From NCBI GenBank assembly GCA_003282145.1, contig QBZZ01000011.1, positions 1 to 63,362 of the forward strand: a stretch of DNA of 63,362 nt. The letters run 5' to 3'. Each line of letters begins with the position of its first letter. The stretch's first letter is position 1. The notes below the pieces were generated by a model. That model did no database searches. It was not told where the DNA came from and worked only from the letters and a program-made list of their open reading frames with translations. Of this stretch, positions 1-8,004 are shown in pieces. Position numbers and translations under genes: made by a program. The DNA comes from SAR116 cluster bacterium AG-337-N21. GTDB taxonomy: Bacteria; Pseudomonadota; Alphaproteobacteria; Puniceispirillales; Marisalimonadaceae.

Positions 1-769
1 ACATAACCGTAACACCTCCGTTAAAAAGTGTCCCTACGCAAATATTCCCATTATTTTCAACAGCAAGTGAATCAAATCTTTTAATTCCTCCTTCATTATT
101 TAACAAAATGCCTCCGTTAATAGAATGTGGAAATGGAATTTTTTCAACTTCTCCATCACCTATAATTTTAAAACTGTAGAGTTTACCCCCTTCTGTTTCA
201 GCTACATAAAGGGTTCTTTCATCAGGAGACAATCCTATTCCGTTAGGTGTCATAAAAGGGTGGATAACTTCTTTAATCATTGATCCATCAGCCTTAGCCC
301 AATATATTGCACCCCTATCCATATCTCTATTTCTAACTTTACCAAGGTCTGTGAACCAAAAATTACCATTTTTATCAAAAACTATGTCATTTGGACCATT
401 AAGAGGTATATTATTACAATTGTCATATAAAGTAGAGAACTCACCAGTAATAATATTGACTTTTTGTATTTTCCCACCCGCATAAGATTTACTTTCTAAG
501 ATAGGCCTCATGAACTTATTATTAGAAATTTCCCACTCAAACCCACCATTATTACAAACATAACAATATCCATCTGGTCCAATAGCAGCTCCGTTAGGCC
601 CCCCTCCTAAATTTGCAATTACTTCTGTTTCCCCTGATATGTTAATCTTACTTAGAGTACCTCTAGCAATTTCAACTAAAATAATTGATCCATCATTCAT
701 AGAAATAGGACCTTCAGGAAATTTTAAACCTTTGGCTTTAACTTTGAACTCTCTAGTAATAATACTCAT
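1..769 (-). CDS. SMP-30/gluconolactonase/LRE family protein, C-terminus cut by left edge
   Basis: Open reading frame running off the left edge; about 256 residues are visible of a family usually near 300. The N-terminus reads MSIITREFKVKAKGLKFPEG, followed by FPEGP-type and GGGPNGAAIGPDGYCYV segments typical of the calcium-dependent SMP-30 beta-propeller lactonases, which hydrolyse sugar lactones or related esters. Start chosen at the ATG with an AAGGAAG Shine-Dalgarno 7 nt upstream. The MFS gene ends 14 nt upstream on the same strand, so the two are probably co-transcribed: uptake of a sugar acid or lactone followed by hydrolysis is a reasonable inference, but the substrate is unknown. Confidence 0.85.
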   Translation of the reverse strand, partial: MSIITREFKVKAKGLKFPEGPISMNDGSIILVEIARGTLSKINISGETEVIANLGGGPNGAAIGPDGYCYVCNNGGFEWEISNNKFMRPILESKSYAGGKIQKVNIITGEFSTLYDNCNNIPLNGPNDIVFDKNGNFWFTDLGKVRNRDMDRGAIYWAKADGSMIKEVIHPFMTPNGIGLSPDERTLYVAETEGGKLYSFKIIGDGEVEKIPFPHSINGGILLNNEGGIKRFDSLAVENNGNICVGTLFNGGVTVM

Positions 770-783
770 GACATCTTCCTTTT

Positions 784-2022
784 TTATATTTTAGCATATC
801 TTATTTGAGGAACAGTCCAAAACAACAAAGCACCCAAGAATGTAAATATAGTACATATTAAGAAACCAAAGTTATAACCACCAGTCAAATCAAAAAGAAA
901 TCCTGCTAATAAAGCCCCAGAAGCAGCACCTAAGCCTTGACCAAGGTTTGTAGCTCCGTATATAGATGCTAATCCTTTACCAGCAAATATTTCTGCCATC
1001 AAAGTTGTGATTATTGGCCCTCTTGCACCTGCAGATAAACCAAAACCTAATATAAATAGAATTAATAGTATTATAGAAGGAAATAATTGCATTAATGCTA
1101 AACTAAAAATAGCAATAAAACTTAGTAAATAACTTACTGTTGCCACAATATGTCTGGGGTACTTATCAGCCGCTAAACCAGTCAAAACCATGCCAACAAA
1201 ATTGAGCATTCCTGCTATGCCAAAAGAAAATGCCGCCTGAACTTCACTCAACCCAATGTAAACTAAATACGCAACAACATGTAATGATATTCCAAATATG
1301 CCAACAGCTGTAAAACAAAAGATAAAGAAAAAACCCCAAAATGTTTTTTCTTTAACGGCTTTAATTAGTGAAATACCTCCTACTGCTTTTCCATTAAAAG
1401 TTTTACGAGGATTATTTTTAGAGCCTTTTGAAATCCTATTCCAAGGAAGAATTGATGCTATTATGAATAAAAAAACAAATACATATGAGATATATTTATA
1501 AGATAATTGCCAACCAACATCATCAATTAAAATTTGTGATATTGGAGCCATAATTAAAACGCCTAGCCCCTGACCAGCATAAGCGATTGATAAAGCTGTT
1601 CCTAAATTTTTGTCAAACCATCTAGAGACTAAGCTCTGTGCAGGAACTACGCCAACCATGGACGCTCCAATACCACCAAAAACTCCTAAAATAATAAAAA
1701 ATTGCCAAATGGAAGTTAAATTACCTAATAATCCATAAGATGTAGCAAGCAAGCCCAATCCAACCATGTAATTGAACCGTGGGCCAAATCTATCAAAAGC
1801 CATACCCGATAATAATGATCCAAGTCCCAGACATACCATATATATCGAATATATAGACGCTACTGATGCCCTGTCCCATGAAAAATGGGAACTTAGAGGT
1901 AATAAAAAAACACCAAAACTTTCACCTGCACCTCTACTAAGCGAAGTCATTATTAAGCAATAAAATAATACTAATAAAGATGAAAAAGATGCTAAAATAT
2001 AAAAAATATTATTCTTAAGCAT
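784..2022 (-). CDS. MFS transporter, oxalate/formate-antiporter or monocarboxylate type
   Basis: A 412-residue polytopic inner-membrane protein with about 12 hydrophobic segments. The loop after TM2 carries the MFS A-motif variant GMAFDRFGPR, and a second copy (GLAADKYPR) sits at the start of the C-terminal half, as expected for a 6+6 fold. The N-terminal GAGESFGVFLLPLSSHFSW segment resembles the OFA/MCT branch that moves small organic anions. An AGAGG Shine-Dalgarno precedes the ATG. It is the first gene of a two-gene unit with the SMP-30 lactonase. The actual substrate is not deducible. Confidence 0.85.
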   Translation of the reverse strand: MLKNNIFYILASFSSLLVLFYCLIMTSLSRGAGESFGVFLLPLSSHFSWDRASVASIYSIYMVCLGLGSLLSGMAFDRFGPRFNYMVGLGLLATSYGLLGNLTSIWQFFIILGVFGGIGASMVGVVPAQSLVSRWFDKNLGTALSIAYAGQGLGVLIMAPISQILIDDVGWQLSYKYISYVFVFLFIIASILPWNRISKGSKNNPRKTFNGKAVGGISLIKAVKEKTFWGFFFIFCFTAVGIFGISLHVVAYLVYIGLSEVQAAFSFGIAGMLNFVGMVLTGLAADKYPRHIVATVSYLLSFIAIFSLALMQLFPSIILLILFILGFGLSAGARGPIITTLMAEIFAGKGLASIYGATNLGQGLGAASGALLAGFLFDLTGGYNFGFLICTIFTFLGALLFWTVPQIRYAKI

Positions 2023-2130
2023 ATAAAACCTCTATCTTAGACGAACTTTGTTAATTTGATGATTAATTATTATTTAGATTTTAAAATTAATATATTATTA
2101 AGATATCTAAAATTGAATTAAAAGGAAACA

Positions 2131-2601
2131 ATGTACCAAAAAATAAATAAAGAAGTAGACAATAAAATCCAAGCTATAATTGAAGGTGATTACGATGTTT
2201 CAATCCTTGGAACCTTGGGCAAGGAAGGTTATCCTTTTCTATCAAAAATTCTACCAATGTATCATAATAATAAAATCTACATTTTAATAAGTGACTTGAG
2301 TGAACATACACAAAACATAAAATTAAATGACAAGGTAAGCTTCTATTTCTCAATGAAAGAAATTAATAATACAAAATTAAATAATCCACGTTTAACTGTG
2401 AATGGTTCAATTTCTAAAATTCAGTTAAATAAAAGTAATTTACAATATATTGATTTATTAAAAAATTATCAAAAAATAGATAAAGGAAGTAAAATGTGGG
2501 GAATGTTTTCTGATTTTAATTTTTATTTCTTCACACCCTCTAGAGCACTCTTCATAGAAGGCTTTGGAAAAGCATATCAAAAAAATTACCCAACAATCTA
2601 A
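2131..2601 (+). CDS. Pyridoxamine 5'-phosphate oxidase-like (HugZ-type) FMN-binding split-barrel protein
   Basis: 156 residues. The pattern YDVSILGTLGKEGYPFLSKI, then a strand-rich core, HTQNIKLNDKVSFYF, an LTVNGSISKI strand and the C-terminal FYFFTPSRALFIEGFGKAYQ segment match the small pyridoxamine-phosphate-oxidase-like split-barrel flavoproteins, especially the HugZ heme-utilisation branch. The C-terminal histidine-rich heme site of HugZ is not seen, so heme binding should not be assumed. AAAAGGAAACA precedes the ATG. First of three closely spaced plus-strand genes; the next starts 8 nt downstream. Confidence 0.75.
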   Translation: MYQKINKEVDNKIQAIIEGDYDVSILGTLGKEGYPFLSKILPMYHNNKIYILISDLSEHTQNIKLNDKVSFYFSMKEINNTKLNNPRLTVNGSISKIQLNKSNLQYIDLLKNYQKIDKGSKMWGMFSDFNFYFFTPSRALFIEGFGKAYQKNYPTI

Positions 2602-2609
2602 TAATTAAA

Positions 2610-3386
2610 ATGAAAAATAAATTAATAAATACATTTGTAGAAAGCAGACTAAAACAAGTATTAATAAATAATTTAGATTCATATCAAGTCAAGGACTCAA
2701 ATGAAGCATATAATTTGCAAGAAATTGTAAATAAAAAACTCAGTTTGTCTGGGTTAGGAGAAGTTATCGGCTATAAAATTGGTTGTACCAATAAAAGTAT
2801 TCAAAAAGAACTTGGGGTTAGCAGCCCTATATTTGGCCCTATTTTTAAAAATAAAATCATTAATAGTAACAAAACAATTTATCTAAAAGAATTTACAAAA
2901 GTTGGAGTTGAATGTGAAATTTATATTAAAATTTCTAAAGAGGTTAATGAAAATAGCAATTACAATATAAATAATATAAGAAACTTTATTGCTAATTACG
3001 GAGTATCTTTAGAGTTGGTAGAAAATAGATTTTTTGATATTAAAAAAAATAAAATTGAACACATAATAATTGACGGGAGTTTAGGAAATTCAATTATTTT
3101 AGGAAAAGAAATTAGTAATAATTCCCTTAATTTTTCAAAATTAATTGGAAAATTATTAATAAATAAAAAAGAAGTTTATTCAAATTCTGCTTCTACAATC
3201 CTTGGAGACCCCTTAAATGCACTATTATGGTATTTTGATCAGAAATTAAGTTTAAATAAGTTTATTAAAAAAAATGAAATAATTAGTCTTGGGAGTATTA
3301 CACCTCTTTTATGGATAGGTTATCCATGTAATGTAGAAGCTGTAATAGATGGATTAGGCAAATGTTCAATAAATTTTGTTGATTAA
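2610..3386 (+). CDS. 2-keto-4-pentenoate hydratase (MhpD)-like protein, FAH superfamily
   Basis: 258 residues, the usual length for MhpD/2-oxopent-4-enoate hydratases, which add water across a dienol in meta-cleavage pathways. Diagnostic stretches are GEVIGYKIGCTN (substrate-side Lys), SPIFGPIF, the metal-ligand strand VGVECEIYIKI (E-x-E), VSLELVENRFFD, DGSLGNSIILG and a DPLNALLWYFDQ helix. The metal-binding Glu pair is intact, so it is probably active. No ring-cleavage dioxygenase is nearby; the co-transcribed flavoprotein and methyltransferase do not identify the pathway. The DNA is visibly more A+T-rich than the core region. Confidence 0.8.
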   Translation: MKNKLINTFVESRLKQVLINNLDSYQVKDSNEAYNLQEIVNKKLSLSGLGEVIGYKIGCTNKSIQKELGVSSPIFGPIFKNKIINSNKTIYLKEFTKVGVECEIYIKISKEVNENSNYNINNIRNFIANYGVSLELVENRFFDIKKNKIEHIIIDGSLGNSIILGKEISNNSLNFSKLIGKLLINKKEVYSNSASTILGDPLNALLWYFDQKLSLNKFIKKNEIISLGSITPLLWIGYPCNVEAVIDGLGKCSINFVD

Positions 3387-3400
3387 ATAGATAATAAATA

Positions 3401-4132
3401 ATGAAAAAACTCTTTTATAAAATTACAAAAAAATATTGGAATATATTAAGTTACGAACATGCTAAAAAAAATAATTTTACTGTTCAAAATGGTGTTTTTA
3501 AAAATTTAAAGATTAATAAAAATATTTCATGGGGCCGCGGAGATATAGCCTCTAAAATTTATGGATTTTACGAAAATAAAATCCAAAAAAAATTAAAAGA
3601 ATTAAAAAAGCCAATTTTAATTGATATAGGTGCAGCTGATGGTTTTTTTGCTATTGGATGTTTACATTCAAAATTATCAAAATACTGCTATGCCTTTGAA
3701 CAAAACGAAACAAGTAGGTTAGCACTACACAAAACTGCTGAGCTGAATAATGTTGCAAATCAGATTTCAATAATGGGTAAAGTAGACAATCAAATTTTTT
3801 TATCATCATTACCAGATGATTTAGATTTATCTATGGCTGTCATATTATGTGATATTGAGGGTGAAGAATATAATTTTTTTTCAGAAACTATTCTTAAAAA
3901 ATTACAAAAATGTAATTTAATTATTGAGATTCATACTGAAGAGACAAATTCAAAAGAGGCTGATTTAATAAAATCAGTTAAAAAATATTTTAATGTCAAT
4001 ATAATTTTAGATAATAACAAAGATATGTCTGCTGTAAGTACACTGCATAATTTAAATGATATTGATAGAAATCTTATTTCCTGTGAGGGAAGAAGTTATA
4101 TAGGTAAATGGTTGCACTTAAGTCCAAAATAA
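3401..4132 (+). CDS. FkbM-like class I SAM-dependent methyltransferase
   Basis: 243 residues. SAM-binding motif I is ILIDIGAADGFFAIG (about residues 73-87), followed by the acidic end of strand 2 (CYAFEQNE) and the motif IV-like ILCDIEGEEYNFFS, the D-I-E-G-E pattern of FkbM family methyltransferases. Targets in that family are usually O-methylated sugars or natural products. The very Lys/Asn-rich composition and A+T-rich codons set this gene apart from its neighbours and may indicate acquisition. It ends 1 nt from the stop of the convergent TRAP permease. Confidence 0.75.
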   Translation: MKKLFYKITKKYWNILSYEHAKKNNFTVQNGVFKNLKINKNISWGRGDIASKIYGFYENKIQKKLKELKKPILIDIGAADGFFAIGCLHSKLSKYCYAFEQNETSRLALHKTAELNNVANQISIMGKVDNQIFLSSLPDDLDLSMAVILCDIEGEEYNFFSETILKKLQKCNLIIEIHTEETNSKEADLIKSVKKYFNVNIILDNNKDMSAVSTLHNLNDIDRNLISCEGRSYIGKWLHLSPK

Positions 4133-4133
4133 A

Positions 4134-5882
4134 TCATATAAACATTATAAAAAAACCTAGTAAAAAAACAGCTATTCTTAAGAATGTGTTATAATTCCCT
4201 ATTATAGAAAAAGACAGCATTATTAAGCTAAGAGCTATTTTAATAAAAGCTAATAAAGATAAAATAAACGTCGAGTTTAAATCAAGAATAGATTTATTTG
4301 CTATCATTGCTAATGGAATAAAGTAAAGACCAATACCAAGTGACATTGACGTAATCGACACTTTTAACCAATTTTCATCAACCATTCCAGCAGCAATAAA
4401 TACTGTTCCACATACAGGTGGTGTTATTGTAGATAACAATGCAAACCAAAAAACAAATAGATGTACTTGAAGTAATTCTAAACCCATATCAACTAAAGCA
4501 GGACCAGCTACTGAAACACAAATTACATATGCAGCTGTAGTGGGAACTTCCATTCCAAGAATTAAACAAGCCAAGCCAGTTAAGAGTAAGGCAGGCCAAA
4601 TATTATTATCAGAAATAGAAATTATTAGTGATGTAAGTTTTACTCCCAATCCAGTAATTGATAAAACACCAATGATAAGGGAAGCGCATAAAATAATAGA
4701 ACCAATTAGAGAAATTTGCTTTCCTGAAGAAGTACAAGCACTAAAAAATCTATTTAATCCTAACTTAAAATTAAAACCAGTATCCAAATTAAAGAAAAGA
4801 AGTAAAAAAGAAGCTAAAATAGCAACTGAAGCTGCATATTGAGGAGTAAAGCCTATAAACATAAAAAATAATAATATAGAAAAAGGAATAAGGAAAAAAA
4901 ATGAAGTAATTAATACAATTGATTTTCTAGGCAAATATTTTTGATCTATAGGCTTCAGGTCATATTTTTTAGCATAAAAATCAATACCAACCCAAACAGC
5001 AAAAAAAAATAAAATAGCTGGAAGTAACGCTGCTAATATAATTTGATTATAAGGTATTCCAGTTAACTCCACCATCACAAAAGCACCTGCGCCCATCAAT
5101 GGAGGCATAATTTGTCCACCTGAAGATGCAACAGCTTCAACAGATGCAGCTAATCTTTTAGGATATTTTAAATTTGTCATTGCAGGTAAAGTAACCATTC
5201 CAGTTGAAGCAACATTTGCCGATGCAGAGCCTGATATTGAACCAAAAAGCGCTGAAGATATAACAGAAACTTTAGCCGCTCCACCCTTAAGTCTACCGGC
5301 AAATGCTGTTGCTATATTCATGAAACCAGATCCAGCTTCACCAGAATTTAAGAAAGATCCAAAAATTACAAATATAGAAACTATAGATACTGAGACACCT
5401 GTTAAAGGTCCCCATATTCCACCTTCAGCAATAGTCAAAGTTCCCAAAAAACTATTTAGTGGTATTCCAGGATGACCGAATTCCCCTGGGATAAAATTTC
5501 CAAAAATTCCATACAATATAGCAATTAGACTTACTAAAGGTAGAGGCCAACCAACAGAACGTCTTGCCATTTCTAATACTATTAATATTAAAAATATAGA
5601 TATTGAAAATTGAAAACCACCCTCTAAAAAGCCATATTGGTCCATTAAACTTTCATGACTGAAAGATATCCAAAGACAACTAAAAATACCTAAAAAGACA
5701 ATAAATGAGCTTATTAAGTTATTAGAAAAATTTTTGTCATATAAAAATATCCAAGGTAAAATTAAGGCCATGTGAATAGGCCTAGATATTAAATTTGGAA
5801 CTAAACCAGAAAAAATCAGATAAATGTGGAAAGCAATTGAAACAAATCCAAAAACAATCCACATTTTTTTTGTTGAAGACAT
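4134..5882 (-). CDS. TRAP transporter permease, fused small and large subunits (TAXI type)
   Basis: 582 residues, almost entirely hydrophobic helices: a short N-terminal DctQ-like part fused to the DctM/TRAP-T large domain. Key signatures are GSFLNSGEAGSGFMNIATAFAG, the strongly conserved GSISGSASANVASTG turn and ASSGGQIMPPLMGAGAFVM, both sodium- and substrate-site elements of the large subunit. The gene starts 6 nt after the solute-binding gene, forming a two-gene transporter. TAXI-type TRAP systems use fused permeases and import carboxylates or amino acids such as glutamate; the specificity here is unknown. Confidence 0.92.
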   Translation of the reverse strand: MSSTKKMWIVFGFVSIAFHIYLIFSGLVPNLISRPIHMALILPWIFLYDKNFSNNLISSFIVFLGIFSCLWISFSHESLMDQYGFLEGGFQFSISIFLILIVLEMARRSVGWPLPLVSLIAILYGIFGNFIPGEFGHPGIPLNSFLGTLTIAEGGIWGPLTGVSVSIVSIFVIFGSFLNSGEAGSGFMNIATAFAGRLKGGAAKVSVISSALFGSISGSASANVASTGMVTLPAMTNLKYPKRLAASVEAVASSGGQIMPPLMGAGAFVMVELTGIPYNQIILAALLPAILFFFAVWVGIDFYAKKYDLKPIDQKYLPRKSIVLITSFFFLIPFSILLFFMFIGFTPQYAASVAILASFLLLFFNLDTGFNFKLGLNRFFSACTSSGKQISLIGSIILCASLIIGVLSITGLGVKLTSLIISISDNNIWPALLLTGLACLILGMEVPTTAAYVICVSVAGPALVDMGLELLQVHLFVFWFALLSTITPPVCGTVFIAAGMVDENWLKVSITSMSLGIGLYFIPLAMIANKSILDLNSTFILSLLAFIKIALSLIMLSFSIIGNYNTFLRIAVFLLGFFIMFI

Positions 5883-5888
5883 TAAAAA

Positions 5889-6839
5889 TTAATGATGATC
5901 AGCCAGCTTTGCTCCAATCTCTTTATATAACTTTATTGCCCCTGGATGAATTTTAGTAGATATATTAGAAAGCATTCCTGGTGTAACTCCATTCCACCAT
6001 TTTGCTGCTTCACCTAATTTACCTTTATTATCCCAATAAGCTTTGGTTAGGTTGTATGCTACTTCATCACTCATATCAGTAGTTGTATATGCAACAACTG
6101 GAAGTGATGTTGTAGAAATATCTGATTTTTGGCCAGCGTAAGTACCTGCAGGTATTATTAATTTAGTTCTCTTTGAGGATTTTATTTGATCATTATTAAG
6201 TGATATAACATTTATACCCATTGACGCTGCTGCTTCAATAACATTAGGTGCTGGATAAGATCCAGCAGTTACAAAACCATCAATTTGACCATTTTTTAGA
6301 GCAGGAACAGCATTTGAAAGCTCAACCTGGGCTAGTTTAACTTTACCTTCTAAACCAAATTTTTTTATGTATTTAGCACCTTCTTTAGCACCAAAAGAAC
6401 CTTTGCCTAAAAGTATAGTTTTGCCTTCCATGTCTTTGAAACTTGTTACACCTGATTTCTTTGACATTACAAAATGCATAGTCAGAGAAGGTATTGGGAA
6501 TAATGCCCTAATATTTTTATATTTTGGATTCCCTTTACCTTTAAACATAGCTTTTTCTGCAATTGCAAGCTTTACAAGCACAGGTGGTGTTGTGAATACA
6601 TAGTTACCCTTTCTACCAGCTACCTCTTTAACATTTTGAACAGAGCCTTGGCTTTCTTCAATTGTTAAAATCATATCTCCATTAGTAGATTTTTTTATAG
6701 TATCGGCTATTTGAACAGCCATCTGGTAATAAGAAGATGTAGACTTTGCTGATTTGTAAGTTATTCTAGTTTCTGCAATAGATTGACTTACAGCAAAAAA
6801 AGATAGAAATGATATAAAGATTATATTTTTCATTTTCAT
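5889..6839 (-). CDS. TRAP transporter solute-binding protein, TAXI family
   Basis: 316 residues with a cleavable signal peptide (cleavage probably after SQSIA, near residue 22). The mature part begins RITYKSAKSTSSYYQMAVQIA, then NVKEVAGRKGNYVFTTPPVL, KTILLGKGSFGAKEGAKYI and GQIDGFVTAGSYPAPNVIEAA, matching the TAXI periplasmic binding proteins. GGGAGGAATGC upstream of the first ATG supports that start. It is first in the unit and directly precedes its fused permease. A 316-residue length is normal for the family. Confidence 0.92.
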   Translation of the reverse strand: MKMKNIIFISFLSFFAVSQSIAETRITYKSAKSTSSYYQMAVQIADTIKKSTNGDMILTIEESQGSVQNVKEVAGRKGNYVFTTPPVLVKLAIAEKAMFKGKGNPKYKNIRALFPIPSLTMHFVMSKKSGVTSFKDMEGKTILLGKGSFGAKEGAKYIKKFGLEGKVKLAQVELSNAVPALKNGQIDGFVTAGSYPAPNVIEAAASMGINVISLNNDQIKSSKRTKLIIPAGTYAGQKSDISTTSLPVVAYTTTDMSDEVAYNLTKAYWDNKGKLGEAAKWWNGVTPGMLSNISTKIHPGAIKLYKEIGAKLADHH

Positions 6840-6923
6840 TGCATTCCTCCCAAACGTTGAATTTGAAAAAGTATTGTATTAAAATAATAACTAATAAGAT
6901 TATTACATTAAAAGTTTAATAAA

Positions 6924-7139
6924 TTGGATAATTTTTTTAAAAAATTTGATTCATCTTTAATCATAATTGAAGAAAAAATTAACTTTTTGTTTATGTTAAT
7001 CGAAATTGTATTTGGATTAATAGCTTTATTATTAATAATATGGGTATATGGATTTGTTAGAAGAAATTTAGGTATAGACAAGCAAACAAAAGAGCTAAAA
7101 AAAATAAGGGAAATTCTAGAACAAAATTTAAAAAAATGA
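6924..7139 (+). CDS. Small single-pass membrane protein with C-terminal coiled coil
   Basis: 71 residues, not a family I recognise. Residues about 20-45 form one hydrophobic helix (FLFMLIEIVFGLIALLLIIWVYGFV); residues 50-71 are charged and heptad-like (KQTKELKKIREILEQNLKK). The TTG start has only a weak purine stretch upstream. It is divergent from the TRAP operon and its stop lies 1 nt from the stop of the convergent 72-residue gene. It could be a membrane adaptor or a spurious frame; the clear TM plus coiled-coil architecture favours a real gene. Confidence 0.5.
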   Translation: MDNFFKKFDSSLIIIEEKINFLFMLIEIVFGLIALLLIIWVYGFVRRNLGIDKQTKELKKIREILEQNLKK

Positions 7140-7140
7140 A

Positions 7141-7359
7141 TTAGAAAGGAAACCTAGTATTATTAGAGTTTTTTCTATAAATTTTAAAATCTTTGCCCTT
7201 AGCAACTGGGATACAAGTAAATTGAGGAGATGTTAAACCAACATCTCTCATTTCAGTAGCGACATTTTGTGTCTCTGAAAAACATTTAGCGGCACTTTTA
7301 TATCTTAAGCCACTATCAATAACATCGCCGCCTAAGACCCAAATTAATAAATATTCCAT
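7141..7359 (-). CDS. Hypothetical small protein
   Basis: 72 residues starting MEYLLIWVLGGDVIDSG, with SAAKCFSETQNVATEMRDVG and FTCIPVAKG segments. It has one cysteine in each half and no recognisable motif. The N-terminal hydrophobic stretch is too short for a confident signal peptide or TM helix. The composition is protein-like rather than random, and it fills the space between the 71-residue gene and the heat-shock gene exactly, which supports it being real. Confidence 0.5.
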   Translation of the reverse strand: MEYLLIWVLGGDVIDSGLRYKSAAKCFSETQNVATEMRDVGLTSPQFTCIPVAKGKDFKIYRKNSNNTRFPF

Positions 7360-7428
7360 TTAAATGCCAAATTTACATGGGTTAATAATAAAGGTTAGGA
7401 CAAATACTTGCCCTAACCCAAAAAATAC

Positions 7429-7851
7429 TTAAACCGATTTTAAAGCAATTTGCCTTGGTTTTCTCTCTTCCGGAATTTCTCTTAAGAGGGAGATTTTCAG
7501 TAAACCATTTGATAACTTTGCATCTTTAACATCAACATATTGTTCTAATCGAAACTTTTGTTCAAAAGATCTTTTTGCAATACCTTTATATATATATTGG
7601 ACGTTGTCGTCTTGAATTTCTGAACCACCATTGCCTTTAATAGTAAGAACACCGTCATGAACATCTATAGAAATATCTTTTTTGTTGAAGCCGGATAAAG
7701 CTAAAGTTATTTCATATTCATCTTCAGAAATTCTTAAAATATCATGGGCAGGAAATGAATTTTGTTTTTGTGTTGAAATTGTCTCTAGTTCATTGAAAAG
7801 GTTATCAAAACCTACAAAAGAACGTAAAGCGAGTGTTGGTAATATAGTCAT
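7429..7851 (-). CDS. Small heat-shock protein, Hsp20/IbpA family
   Basis: 140 residues from the chosen start. An alpha-crystallin domain covers about residues 35-130: PAHDILRISEDEYEITLALSG, SIDVHDGVLTIKG, the IAKRSFEQKFRLEQYVDV segment and the ADLKNGLL-like AKLSNGLLKISL strand, with a C-terminal RKPRQIAL (I-x-L/I-like tail). It is an ATP-independent holdase that keeps unfolding proteins soluble for DnaK/ClpB. The start is set by AAGGAG 6 nt upstream of this ATG; an in-frame start 11 codons further up would lie inside the leader hairpins and has no ribosome site. Expression is probably controlled by heat twice, by a sigma-32-like promoter and a thermometer leader. Confidence 0.93.
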   Translation of the reverse strand: MTILPTLALRSFVGFDNLFNELETISTQKQNSFPAHDILRISEDEYEITLALSGFNKKDISIDVHDGVLTIKGNGGSEIQDDNVQYIYKGIAKRSFEQKFRLEQYVDVKDAKLSNGLLKISLLREIPEERKPRQIALKSV

Positions 7852-7853
7852 TT

Positions 7854-7934
7854 TTAGCTCCTTATAAAGCGAGTTAATAAACATTCCATTATGGCAATGT
7901 TAGTTTTTTATTGAGTGATCCATTATGGCATCAC
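7854..7934 (-). promoter_or_regulatory. ROSE-type RNA thermometer in the hsp20 leader, three hairpins
   Basis: On the minus strand the leader contains three tandem hairpins of the same design: a 3-nt loop, a 3-bp apical stem, one bulged G on the 5' side, then a longer lower stem. Hairpin 1 is 7934-7915 (lower stem GTGAT/ATCAC), hairpin 2 is 7901-7880 (AACATT/AATGTT); both share the core GCCATAATGG. Hairpin 3 is 7877-7854 and contains the Shine-Dalgarno AAGGAG (7863-7858) in its 3' arm, paired with CTCGCTT in the 5' arm. The 5'-UCGCU-3' opposite AGGA with a bulged G is the defining ROSE motif (UYGCU) of alphaproteobacterial small heat-shock genes. Read by hand from sequence; folding energies not computed. 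Confidence 0.85.
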
Positions 7935-7940
7935 TTAATT

Positions 7941-7970
7941 CATTTAGGTGTTGAAAAACTGATTTTCAAG
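7941..7970 (-). promoter_or_regulatory. Sigma-32 (RpoH)-like promoter for hsp20
   Basis: Minus strand: CTTGAAA at 7970-7964, a 15-nt spacer, then CCTAAATG at 7948-7941. The first element equals the RpoH -35 consensus; the second is a partial match to the C-rich -10. Transcription would begin near 7935, which puts the first thermometer hairpin at the extreme 5' end of the mRNA and gives a leader of about 85 nt. Confidence 0.65.
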
Positions 7971-8004
7971 ACCTAGTATTCAAAATATTATCAAGGAGGA
8001 TTTT

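Noticed and set aside
7852-7884. Eleven-codon N-terminal extension of the small heat-shock protein
   Set aside because: It has no ribosome site, and it overlaps the leader hairpins and the Shine-Dalgarno of the internal ATG at 7851, where family homology begins.
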